DNA from: Carpediemonas membranifera
Lineage: Eukaryota > Fornicata
Assembly: GCA_019828565.1 (NCBI GenBank)
Contig: JAHDYR010000053.1
Location: 496,001 to 560,000 of the forward strand
DNA length: 64,000 nt
Direction: 5' to 3'
The number at the start of each line of letters is the position of its first letter. Within the stretch, counting starts at the first letter, position 1. Both the position numbers and the translations under genes were made by a program. Below are positions 56,559 to 64,000 of the stretch, in pieces. A model generated the notes under the pieces. That model saw nothing but the letters and a program-made list of their open reading frames with translations, did no database searches and was not told the origin of the DNA.

Positions 56559-58046
56559 ATGCTCAGCGCTCTTACTTCCCTCAACAAGGCGGCTAGCCTC
56601 GCTAATTCCAACATTGGGGCCTCTTTTGCCGTTCTTTCCCGAAGCTTTTCCATTGGAAACGATCACATCCGCGAATCCGATCCTGCTGTGCACAACCTGA
56701 TCGAGCTTGAGAAGGAGCGCCAGTTCCATGGTCTTGAGCTCATTGCTAGCGAGAACTTCACCTCTCGTGCCGTTCTCGAGGCCCTCGGCTCCCCTCTCAC
56801 CAACAAGTACTCCGAAGGCTACCCCTCCAAGCGCTACTACGGCGGCAACCAGGTCATCGACCAGATCGAGGTTCTGTGCCAGGACCGTGCCCTTGAGACC
56901 TTCGCCCTGAGCCCTGACGAGTGGGGTGTGAATGTTCAGCCCTACTCTGGTTCCCCCGCCAACTTTGAGGCATATACTGCTGTCCTCCAGCCCCACGACC
57001 GTATCATGGGCCTCAACCTCCCCGAGGGCGGCCACCTGACTCATGGCTTCTACACTCCCAGCAAGCGCATCTCGGCCACGTCTATTTACTTCGAGTCGCT
57101 GCCGTACCACCTTGATCTCGCCACCGGCCTCATCGACTACGACGCGCTCGAGAAGTCTGCCCTGGACTACCGTCCCAAGCTTCTCATCGTTGGCGCCTCT
57201 GCCTACCCCCGCCAGATTGACTATGCCCGCATGCGAGAGATTGCCGACAAGGTTGGCGCCTACCTCCTTTGCGATATGGCTCACATCGCCGGTCTTGTCG
57301 CCACTGAGACCATCAACGACCCCTTCCCTTACTGCGATCTTGTGACCACAACTACCCACAAGACACTCCGCGGTCCCCGCGCCGGCATGATTTTCTTCCG
57401 CAAGGGTGTTAGAAAAATGACCAAGAAGGGCGAGAATGTCATGTACGATCTCGAGACCAGAGTCAACCAGGCTGTCTTCCCATCCCTCCAAGGCGGCCCC
57501 CACAACAACGTCATTGCCGGCATCGCTGTTGCTCTCAAGGAGGCGCAGTCGGCCGACTTCAAGGAATATCAGGTCCAGGTCTGCGCCAACGCCAAGGCTC
57601 TGGCTGACAGGCTCATGGTTCACGGCTACAAGCTCGTGAGCGACGGCACAGACAACCACTTGATGCTCATCGATCTCAACAAGTCAAAGGTCAGCGTCGA
57701 CGGTGCCAGGGCCGAGAAGGTCCTCGAGATGGCCCACATCACTGTCAACAAGAACAGCGTCCCCGGCGACAAGTCTGCCCTCGTGCCCGGTGGTATGAGG
57801 CTCGGTACCCCAGCCCTGACGTCTAGAGGCATGGACGCCGCGGATATGAAGCAGGTGGCGGATTTCATCCACCGAGGCGTGAGCATCGCTCGTGATGTGC
57901 AGGCTGCGAGCAAGAGCAAGAACCTCAAGGGCTTTACTGCGGCGCTCAAGGGCAACACTGACATCCAGATCCTTGGCGAGGAGGTCAAGCAGTTTTCGAA
58001 GAAGTTCAAGATCCCCGGCTTCACCCAGGAGGAGATCGACCTGTAG
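56559..58046 (+). CDS. SHMT: Serine hydroxymethyltransferase, probable organellar form
   Basis: 495 aa from the ATG at 56559. The PLP-binding motif [14 protein letters not shown] contains the active-site Lys. Other hallmarks: [71 protein letters not shown] and [14 protein letters not shown]. The N-terminal 35 residues ([30 protein letters not shown]) are rich in Ser, Ala, Leu and basic residues with no acidic ones. This looks like a mitochondrial-type presequence. SHMT interconverts serine and glycine with tetrahydrofolate; in metamonads with mitochondrion-related organelles it works with the glycine cleavage system there. Organellar targeting is inferred. Confidence 0.95.
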   Translation: MLSALTSLNKAASLANSNIGASFAVLSRSFSIGNDHIRESDPAVHNLIELEKERQFHGLELIASENFTSRAVLEALGSPLTNKYSEGYPSKRYYGGNQVIDQIEVLCQDRALETFALSPDEWGVNVQPYSGSPANFEAYTAVLQPHDRIMGLNLPEGGHLTHGFYTPSKRISATSIYFESLPYHLDLATGLIDYDALEKSALDYRPKLLIVGASAYPRQIDYARMREIADKVGAYLLCDMAHIAGLVATETINDPFPYCDLVTTTTHKTLRGPRAGMIFFRKGVRKMTKKGENVMYDLETRVNQAVFPSLQGGPHNNVIAGIAVALKEAQSADFKEYQVQVCANAKALADRLMVHGYKLVSDGTDNHLMLIDLNKSKVSVDGARAEKVLEMAHITVNKNSVPGDKSALVPGGMRLGTPALTSRGMDAADMKQVADFIHRGVSIARDVQAASKSKNLKGFTAALKGNTDIQILGEEVKQFSKKFKIPGFTQEEIDL

Positions 58047-58119
58047 ATAAAGTATGACTTTAGCGTGAGTCACTTTGCTTACTGGGTTGACGGGTGTGGC
58101 TTGGGTTCTTTTCACGGGT

Positions 58120-58489
58120 GGTACAAATGGAGACGGCGCCGCTGTGTGTTGACTTCACTGCAGCTTGGCAGCGTGACCGTTCGACCGAGATCTTGATGAT
58201 GTCTGGCCCCTCAAAAGATTCGCTGACCACAAGATCGTACTTGCCGGATTCCATTGCCTTGGCGATCTTGTCAAGCTTACGATTGGTCTGAGTGATGGGT
58301 CTAAAGATCTTGAGATAATCGCTGTTGTCAGGATCGAGGTCCATTGCTCTCCGAGCAAGCTTGTACGCTGACTGCACGTCGCCCAAATGTGCCATGTTGT
58401 TGTGGTCTGTTTACATAAACTGCGGCAGGGTGAGTTAGTGGAGTCGATCAGGGTGACTTCAATGACTCGACACAAGAGCATCTTGCCCT
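58120..58489 (-). pseudogene. Fragment of the p58IPK gene
   Basis: Near-identical to the part of the p58IPK gene around 32655-32925 (peptide [19 protein letters not shown] to HSGAVSICT). It is interrupted by about 89 extra bases (58384-58472) between ...GKMLL and GDVQ.... The fragment has no start and ends abruptly. It sits tail-to-tail with SHMT and downstream of the WNK-like relic. The differences from the parental gene are few, so the copying event is recent compared with the decay of its neighbour. Confidence 0.9.
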
Positions 58490-58679
58490 GGATAAAACGT
58501 AAAGTCAAGTAAATGCTCTACCGTAAATTTCTTTCTTTCATTGGCTTCAAACCTGCGTCAAGCAGATTGCTTGAGATGACTATACACCCGACCCGATCGG
58601 CGTCTGATGGATCCCACTGTTCCTGAAGCTAGTGTGATAACGAGAGAAGATTTATGGGTGACTTCTTCAAGGCCATTCG

Positions 58680-61240
58680 CTCAGGCAGCACAGGTCAAGC
58701 TGGGCGATTGAGGGACTCGATGCAATGTGATGGTCTTGCCACAGCCACAGAGCAGGGTCGACCCGTCCGGGGAGAAGGCGAGGCTGAACACCATGTTATC
58801 ACACTTGATTGTATGGTAGCACTCGCGGCTCTCGGTATTCCACAGCTTGATGGTCTTGTCCAGTGACCCGGATGCGAGGACCCTGCCGTCAGTCGGTGAG
58901 AAGGCGACACAACAGAATCATGGCCAGTGAGAGGTTTGCCGACGCACTTCCAGGTCCTGGTTTCCCAGAGTTTGATAGTCTTATCGTACGACCCAGAGGC
59001 CAGCAGAGCGCCGTCCGAGGAGATGGCGAGACTGAGATCATCACGATCACCAGTGTGCCCTCCAGAGTCTTCACGAGATTGCCGCACTGAGTTTCACACA
59101 CGGGTGATGGCGGCGGAGCTTTCACCTCCGTACTCCAACTGCAGACACTTGTCGGTGTCAAGGTCCCACAATTTGACTTATATAGCCCATAGACTGTCCC
59201 ATCCTCGCATCCGGACAGCAGCTTGTTGTTGGCGTCTGGTGAGAAGGCGAGGCTGTGGATAGGTGCCTTCAGTCATCGTTTCAGTTCCGCTGTATTCACC
59301 ATCAGAGTTAAAGTGTTCAACGTATTCAAAACAATATGAGAGGTGTTCCGCATCACCACTGTGCCCCTCGAGTCTTAGGCTAGACTTAGGCACTCGTGTG
59401 CCATCCGCCTCATACAACTGGATTTCCCCACACTCGTAACCTAATGCGATCAGCCCCTTATTGGATACAGCAATGATGCTAACAGGTCCGCCATCGCCGC
59501 TGTGTTCCCGCTTACCTATACATAGGCCGCTCTTGTCCCAAAGCTTGACTTCTCTGCCGGCTGCAGTGAGAATGAGGTGGTCGGTCAGGAAGGCGTTGAC
59601 ATTTTGACGGCTATGACAGATCCGTTGTTATGCCACTTGCGTATCGGACCAAACTCTGTTGTCTCGTCGGACATCGCTTGGTACCTCGCTAGAGGAGACG
59701 CCTCAGTGCGGATTTAGACTTCTTCTTCTTGTCATGGCGCACTCGCGGCTCTCAGTGTTCCACAGCTTGATGGTCTTGTCAAAAGACCCAGAGGCGAGGG
59801 TCCTGCCGTCAGGTGAGAAGGCGATGCTGTTGATAGAAAAGTGGTGCCCAGTGAGAGGTTCGCCAACACACTTCCAGGTCTCGGTGTCACAGTCATTGAG
59901 GGTCTTCTTCCAGAGTCTGACGGTCTATTATTACCGAAAACAACGTCAATATGTCATTATTACCTTTAGTCAGCCAAGTGAGGGATTCTAAACGGCATGG
60001 AGGTCATGTTTTCAAGGCCATAGTACAGGGTCGACCCGTCTGTGGAGAAGGTGAGGCTGAGCACAGTGGTGACACGCTCCAACGTTGCGAGATACTCGCT
60101 GCTCTCAATATCCCACAGCTTGATGGTCTTGTCATGAGACCCGGATGCGAGGACCCTGCCGTCAGGTGAGAAGGCGACACAAAAGACCTCGTCACGATGA
60201 TCAGTGAGAACGGCGACGCACTCCCAGGTCCTGGTGTCCCAGAGTTTGATGGTCTTGCCAGATACTGAGGCCAGCAGAGCGCCGTCCTGGGAGAAGGTGA
60301 CGCTGGTGACATCATTAGTGTGCCCCTTCAGAGTGTGCTTGAGTGTCAAACTGCCCATGTTAAGGCCCCACACATGGATCGTCGGCGTACCTTCATTTTT
60401 GTACGGAATCCCAGAGACAACAGTCTTGTTGTCGGGGGAGATGGCGACGGAGAGTACACAATGCGCGTGTCCTCCAGCCATCATACACTCGCCGGCGTCA
60501 ACGTCCCACACCCTGACCTTGTTGTCACAGGAAGATCCGGACACCAGTTTCGTACCGTCTTGGGAGAAGGCGAGGCTGGTCACAATAGAAGTGGGCTTGC
60601 CCATAAGAAGTTCGTCATCTGTGTAAAGTTTGGACAGCTCCACGGTGTTCTCCTTGAGTGTCTTGTAGTGGTAGGGGTCCTGTGGGTTCTCCGCCTTCCA
60701 CACCTTGATATCGCCAGTATTGACACCTGATGCGATCAACCCGGCCTGGGAGACGGCGATGCAGAAAATTGGAAGGAAGTTGTGCTGCAGCTTGCGTTTG
60801 CAGGAGACAATACAGCTCTTAACGCGGTCCTGTCATCATATCAGAGAACGGTCCCATCTCGGGCAGGTTTGAGCGCGACAGAGTTGCTAGGACTATTCCG
60901 AATATTATTGTTCTCGATACCAATGTTGCGAATAGTCCAGCACAAAAGAAAACACGGGGGATCCACTCAAGTCCCGCGAACTCGGCCAACTTCCGCAAGT
61001 AACACGCAAGTTTTCTGAGAAACTGGACCAGATATGGGATAAGAACACGCATGCGAGCTATATTCTTCTTGAGCTTTCCCCAGATCCACTTTGCGAAATG
61101 CATTCGATCAGCTGTCTGATTGGACACCATCCTGCTTCTTGCTGAGCCTATATTGTTTGTAAGCGATATGGACGGCGAGGATGTTACTAAAGATATCGTG
61201 GTAATAACGGCTAAAATCGTGGTGATAACATCAATCCTGT
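58680..61240 (-). pseudogene. Decayed, fragmented relative of the WNK-WD40 gene
   Basis: Read on the minus strand. About 61060-61215 shows a broken transmembrane-like stretch and HFAKWIWGKLKK, matching HFAKRIWAEKK next to the membrane anchor of the gene at 26943. The whole kinase is missing. An open stretch at 59966-60739 then encodes several WD blades (SLAFSQDGTKLVSGS, VLSVAISPDNKTVVSG, VFCVAFSPDGRVLASGSHDKTIKLW). Further WD fragments in several frames follow at 59650-59940 and 58690-59560, broken by frameshifts. The number of WD fragments exceeds one propeller, so more than one copy has been added. Not expected to make a functional protein, though the 59966-60739 stretch could be translated. 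Confidence 0.75.
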
Positions 61241-61247
61241 CCCCAAG

Positions 61248-61263
61248 CTCTCAAATTTGAGAG
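61248..61263. repeat. 16-bp perfect palindrome at the junction of two relics
   Basis: CTCTCAAATTTGAGAG, self-complementary, exactly where the WNK-like relic (minus strand) meets the tRNase Z-like fragment (plus strand). Could be a rearrangement breakpoint; the position may also be chance. Confidence 0.5.
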
Positions 61264-61466
61264 TCCTATTCGATTGTGGCAAGGAAACGTGGCGGAAGAT
61301 GCTTGTGGCCGGCCTGGGCGAAGAAATTTCGAGGCTGCAGACCGTTGTCATCACCCATTCCCACGCGGACCACACAGTCGGGTTGACTCGGCGACGGCTT
61401 GTTCATAAGAGAACCAAGGCAGAGGCGACTAGCCCGCTGTTCTTAGCGTGTGCTGATGTCATCTGA
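61257..61466 (+). pseudogene. tRNase Z (ELAC-type) metallo-beta-lactamase fragment
   Basis: About 69 codons without an ATG at the start. Contains VLFDCGKETW (matching the LLLDCGEGT motif) and the metal-binding THSHADHTVGL (HxHxDH). The rest of the fold is absent. A remnant of an ELAC2/tRNase Z-like gene; other metallo-beta-lactamases are possible. Confidence 0.55.
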
Positions 61467-61583
61467 TCGCTCTTCTCGTCAGTTCTCGGGTCGACTGTAC
61501 AAGAGTCAACTCGAGTGTAGGTCGCCCAGCAAACAGCCAACATTGGGCCCAGATAAAATTCGCGTTTACATCTGCTTCCTCGC

Positions 61584-62498
61584 TTAGTTGGTGACTCTAT
61601 ACAGGCCCGAGATACAGGCATGGTTCTTCTCGTAGGGCTCGAGCGTGGTCTTCGCCTTGGGGACGAAGTCGTTCTGCTTCAGCACCTCGGTTTCCGACGC
61701 GAAGACGACGGAGGGGTCGAGCGTTGAATCCACGCAGGAGGCCTTGATCGAGATGATGAAGCCGCCGTTGTTCTTGAGGAAGTTCTCGGCGTTGTGGGCG
61801 ACGATACGGGACTGGTCTGGCTGGGCTACGTCAGAGAAGATCACGTCGACCATGGGCACCATCATACGGTACTTGTGGGGGTGCCGGGCATCCTCGATGA
61901 TGGGCACGATGTTCGGGCGCTTCTTGGCGACCTCGAGAAGGTCACGGCCGGACCTGTGCGAGAACTCCACGGCGTACACGCGGCCAGCAGGGCCGACGAG
62001 ATCGGAAACGTGGGATACAGTGGTGCCAGACGCGGCGCCGAGGTACAGGATCTTGCAACCGGGGCGCATGTAGATGTCGGCGATGCCGTTGACGATCGAG
62101 GCGCCGAGCTTGGAGCGGAAGGGGTTCCACTCACGGTACTCGAGGCTCTTGTCCGTCTCGTCCACCTGGAAGCGCTTCTCGGAGTACACAGACACGCCGG
62201 GCGCGAGGTTCTTTGTCGCAAGGTAATCCGAAGTGGAGCGGATGATGAACACGCCGGGATGGCGCTCGTGTTGCTCAACCATGACGCGGCCGGGCTTGCC
62301 GGGGGGCCCGCGGGCACCACCACGGCCGCCACGGCCTCCACGGGGCGCACCACGACCGCGCGGCGCGCCGCCACGTCCACGAGGAGCACCACCACGGCCA
62401 CCGCGGCCGCGGGGGGCACCACCATTCGCGAAACCACCTCTACCACGAGAACCTCCACGACCACCGCCGCGAGAACCACCACGAGGCTGGAAACCCAT
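61584..62498 (-). CDS. FBL: Fibrillarin, rRNA 2'-O-methyltransferase
   Basis: 304 aa, ATG start. An N-terminal glycine/arginine-rich (GAR) domain covers residues 1-70. The methyltransferase core follows: [44 protein letters not shown], the SAM-binding [53 protein letters not shown] and [15 protein letters not shown]. The catalytic-type K-D-K-H residues are in place. It is the enzyme of box C/D snoRNPs in the nucleolus. A CTAAAACTGC element lies about 37-47 bp before the ATG on its coding strand. Confidence 0.97.
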   Translation of the reverse strand: MGFQPRGGSRGGGRGGSRGRGGFANGGAPRGRGGRGGAPRGRGGAPRGRGAPRGGRGGRGGARGPPGKPGRVMVEQHERHPGVFIIRSTSDYLATKNLAPGVSVYSEKRFQVDETDKSLEYREWNPFRSKLGASIVNGIADIYMRPGCKILYLGAASGTTVSHVSDLVGPAGRVYAVEFSHRSGRDLLEVAKKRPNIVPIIEDARHPHKYRMMVPMVDVIFSDVAQPDQSRIVAHNAENFLKNNGGFIISIKASCVDSTLDPSVVFASETEVLKQNDFVPKAKTTLEPYEKNHACISGLYRVTN

Positions 62499-62565
62499 GT
62501 TCTTCGCTACAACTTCTTTTCACAAAAAAAACGACGCAGTTTTAGACAGATTTTTATTCGCCCGT

Positions 62566-63607
62566 TTAGTAGTTGTAGTGTCGGCGTCTGCGGTTGTTAT
62601 TGTTCTTACGCTCGAAGTACAGGTAGTCAATGAGCATCAGCCCGCCAAGGAGGACGGTGCGGACGCGGCTGTCGATCTGGGGGAACTGCTGGTGGTTGGG
62701 GAAGCTGCGTGAGGGAAGGCTCGGGGTACTTACTAGATTGAGTAGTTATCGGCGTCAGTGAACACCTCGCGGAGGCCCGCGAACTGCTTCTGGATGCGGC
62801 CAGCCTCGTGGCCATTAACCTCGACTGTATAAAAACACGAAGCGAAAGAAACATACTGTAGAACGTCCAGGGGCGGAAGAGAGGGCCTCTGATGACACAC
62901 ACTTCCTTCTCATCCGCATCAAAGACGCTAAAGATCTTCTCGCACACGGAGTACTGCTGGGCGATCTTACCAATGAGCTGGTCCTTGTAGTCATACACGT
63001 TGAGCTCCTGGAGGAAGCAGCAGCTGCCAGGAGCGACGAACCGGAAGGGGCGGTCGTACTTGGCAAAGACGTTGCCGCTGTTGTCCTTGAGGCTCATCAT
63101 GTAGGGACGGCGGGGGCCGCACATCATGCGGATGAGGAAGTCGGAGTCCTCCTCGCCGGTAAGAACCTTCTGCTTAGAGTTGGACTCGCGGATTTCGAAC
63201 TTCTGGTTCGAGTCATAGCCAAAGATGATTTCCCACCACTTCTTGTCCTGCTCGACGTAGAGGTGGTCGAACTGGTACAGGAAGTCAAGCTCGGGGGACT
63301 TGGAGGGGCCCTTGGCCTGTGGGGGAGCGGGGTTGCTGGCGGGAGGCTGCATCTGCTGGCCCTGGGGAGGATAGCCCTGCTGCTGCGGAGGATAACCTTG
63401 TTGCTGAGGAGGATAACCCTGAGGAGGATAGTTCTGCTGAGGCGGATTGCCCTGTTGCGGGGGATAGGCTTGTTGAGGAGGATAACCTTGCTGGGGAGGA
63501 TAGCCTTGTTGGGGAAGATACTGGGGGTTCTCACCGTACGGCTGGTGCATTTCGGGGTTATAGGCCGGAGGTACGTTCTGATACGTGGGATTCTCCGATT
63601 CAGACAT
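62566..63607 (-). CDS. PLSCR: Phospholipid scramblase (spliced, two introns)
   Basis: Exons 63607-62857, 62824-62734 and 62704-62566, giving 326 aa. The N-terminus has a Pro/Gln/Gly/Tyr-rich run of GYPPQQ-type repeats. The scramblase barrel starts near residue 105 (LYQFDHLYVEQ) and has IRESNSKQKVLTGEE, then CGPRRPYMMSL, GSCCFLQELNVYD (the Cys-rich palmitoylation site) and PLFRPWTFY. Splicing adds IEVNGHEAGRIQKQF, VFTDADNYSI and the C-terminal transmembrane helix VRTVLLGGLMLIDYLYF, all expected and otherwise missing. The basic tail ends NNRRRRHYNY. Scramblases move phospholipids between leaflets and may bind calcium; the EF-like acidic TDADNY segment fits. Without splicing a shorter, wrong C-terminus would result. 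Confidence 0.92.
62705..62733 (-). other. 29-nt intron 2 of the scramblase gene
   Basis: Donor GTAAGT, 3' end CTCACGCAG. This is the shortest of the set. Its excision joins TDADNYSIY to the transmembrane helix in frame. Confidence 0.9.
62825..62856 (-). other. 32-nt intron 1 of the scramblase gene
   Basis: On the coding strand the donor is GTATGT and the 3' end TTTATACAG. Splicing gives the Ile codon of FYIEVNG. It lies within the barrel-to-C-terminus region. Confidence 0.92.
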
Positions 63608-64000
63608 GAGATATAGGCGAAAGAAAGACGTGGCGCCGCAGTTTAGCCCGAAATTGCGTGTGTCGACCAAACAGGCGACAAATCTCATATCGCAAAATCT
63701 CGAGAACGCTCCGGATATACCCAGGGTAAAACGGCGATATTTAGCATCCACGCCACCCGCCCAGGCGTTAATTTTTGGATCTGGAGCTGGGTCATGAGTC
63801 TTCAGAAGTCAACAAGATATAACCCGTAAATACAGACGAATCTATGGGTTTATGTCATCAAAATTGTCAGCCAGGCAAGTAAAACGCTGAGAAAAACACC
63901 TGGCTCCATTCTGAAGAACACAATAAAACAGGGATAAAAAACGGACTCACCCACTATCGCTACCGCTCCCGTCGTCCGGCCCGGCACACCACACAGGCAT
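63608..64000. other. Right-end stretch without a recognisable gene
   Basis: 393 bp upstream of the scramblase gene. Apart from the GCAGTTTAG element (63638-63646, about 32 bp before the scramblase ATG) no feature was seen. It should contain the scramblase promoter and may reach the next gene beyond the window. Confidence 0.45.

Noticed and set aside
56547-57659. 370-codon minus-strand frame opposite SHMT
   Set aside because: The mirror frame of a highly biased coding sequence; product is Val/Gly/Ala-rich without domains. SHMT on the other strand is certain.
59966-60739. A stand-alone functional WD40 gene
   Set aside because: The frame begins in mid-blade without a clear upstream ATG context, continues upstream as blade sequence, and is surrounded by broken copies; a relic is more likely, though expression is not excluded.
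62627-62830. Unspliced C-terminus of the scramblase
   Set aside because: The unspliced frame gives a Pro/Arg/Ser-rich tail lacking the family's transmembrane helix, while two consensus introns restore it exactly.

Overview
This is a gene-dense eukaryotic nuclear window. Nearly all genes are open over their full length, intergenic spaces are short, both strands are used, and the standard code fits throughout. Six introns can be placed with confidence and all are tiny (29-37 nt). Every donor is GTNNGT, and the 3' end is a fused branch point and splice site of the form YTYAY-NCAG. That fused motif, the compact genes, a flagellar dynein-docking protein and an SHMT with an organellar-type presequence suggest a free-living metamonad flagellate, probably a fornicate such as Carpediemonas. 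This placement is an inference and not a sequence match.

Layout. 0.7-9.1 kb: SGT co-chaperone, NF-YB, an unknown charged protein, a spliced B-type cyclin and spliced PP4R3/SMEK. 9.3-18.4 kb: coiled-coil unknown, VPS37, TTC25/ODAD4, a Tc1-like HTH protein without a DDE domain, the Nup62/Nsp1 coiled-coil domain without FG repeats, WRAP73, and an unknown. 18.7-24.0 kb: eIF2beta, a C9orf72-like DENN protein, spliced uS7/RPS5, REEP/Yop1, and a coiled-coil unknown. 24.4-33.5 kb: a decayed Fanzor (eukaryotic TnpB relative) with all three catalytic acidic residues still legible, then a membrane-anchored WNK kinase fused to a WD40 propeller, a coiled-coil gene, and p58IPK/DNAJC3. 34.0-38.5 kb: Mei2-like RRM protein, then two nearly identical HSP20 genes flanking SARAF and a soluble pyrophosphatase. 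39.2-49.7 kb: unknowns and a large ankyrin-OTU gene with a frameshift and an internal duplication. 50.0-58.0 kb: eIF3j, an FCP1/UBLCP1-like phosphatase, spliced ERO1, a gamma-tubulin-complex protein and SHMT. 58.1-61.5 kb: a gene graveyard holding, in the same order, fragments of the WNK-WD40 gene and of p58IPK from the 27-33 kb locus, plus a tRNase Z-like fragment. 61.6-63.6 kb: fibrillarin and a phospholipid scramblase with two introns.

Shared themes are housekeeping (translation initiation: eIF2beta, eIF3j, uS7; rRNA modification: fibrillarin), ER protein folding and calcium (ERO1, p58IPK, SARAF, REEP, SGT), and cilium or centrosome functions (TTC25, WRAP73, GCP). The most unusual items are the Fanzor relic, the TM-WNK-WD40 fusion with its decayed segmental copy, the ultra-short intron grammar, and the ankyrin-OTU gene. 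No tRNA, rRNA or CRISPR array was recognised.
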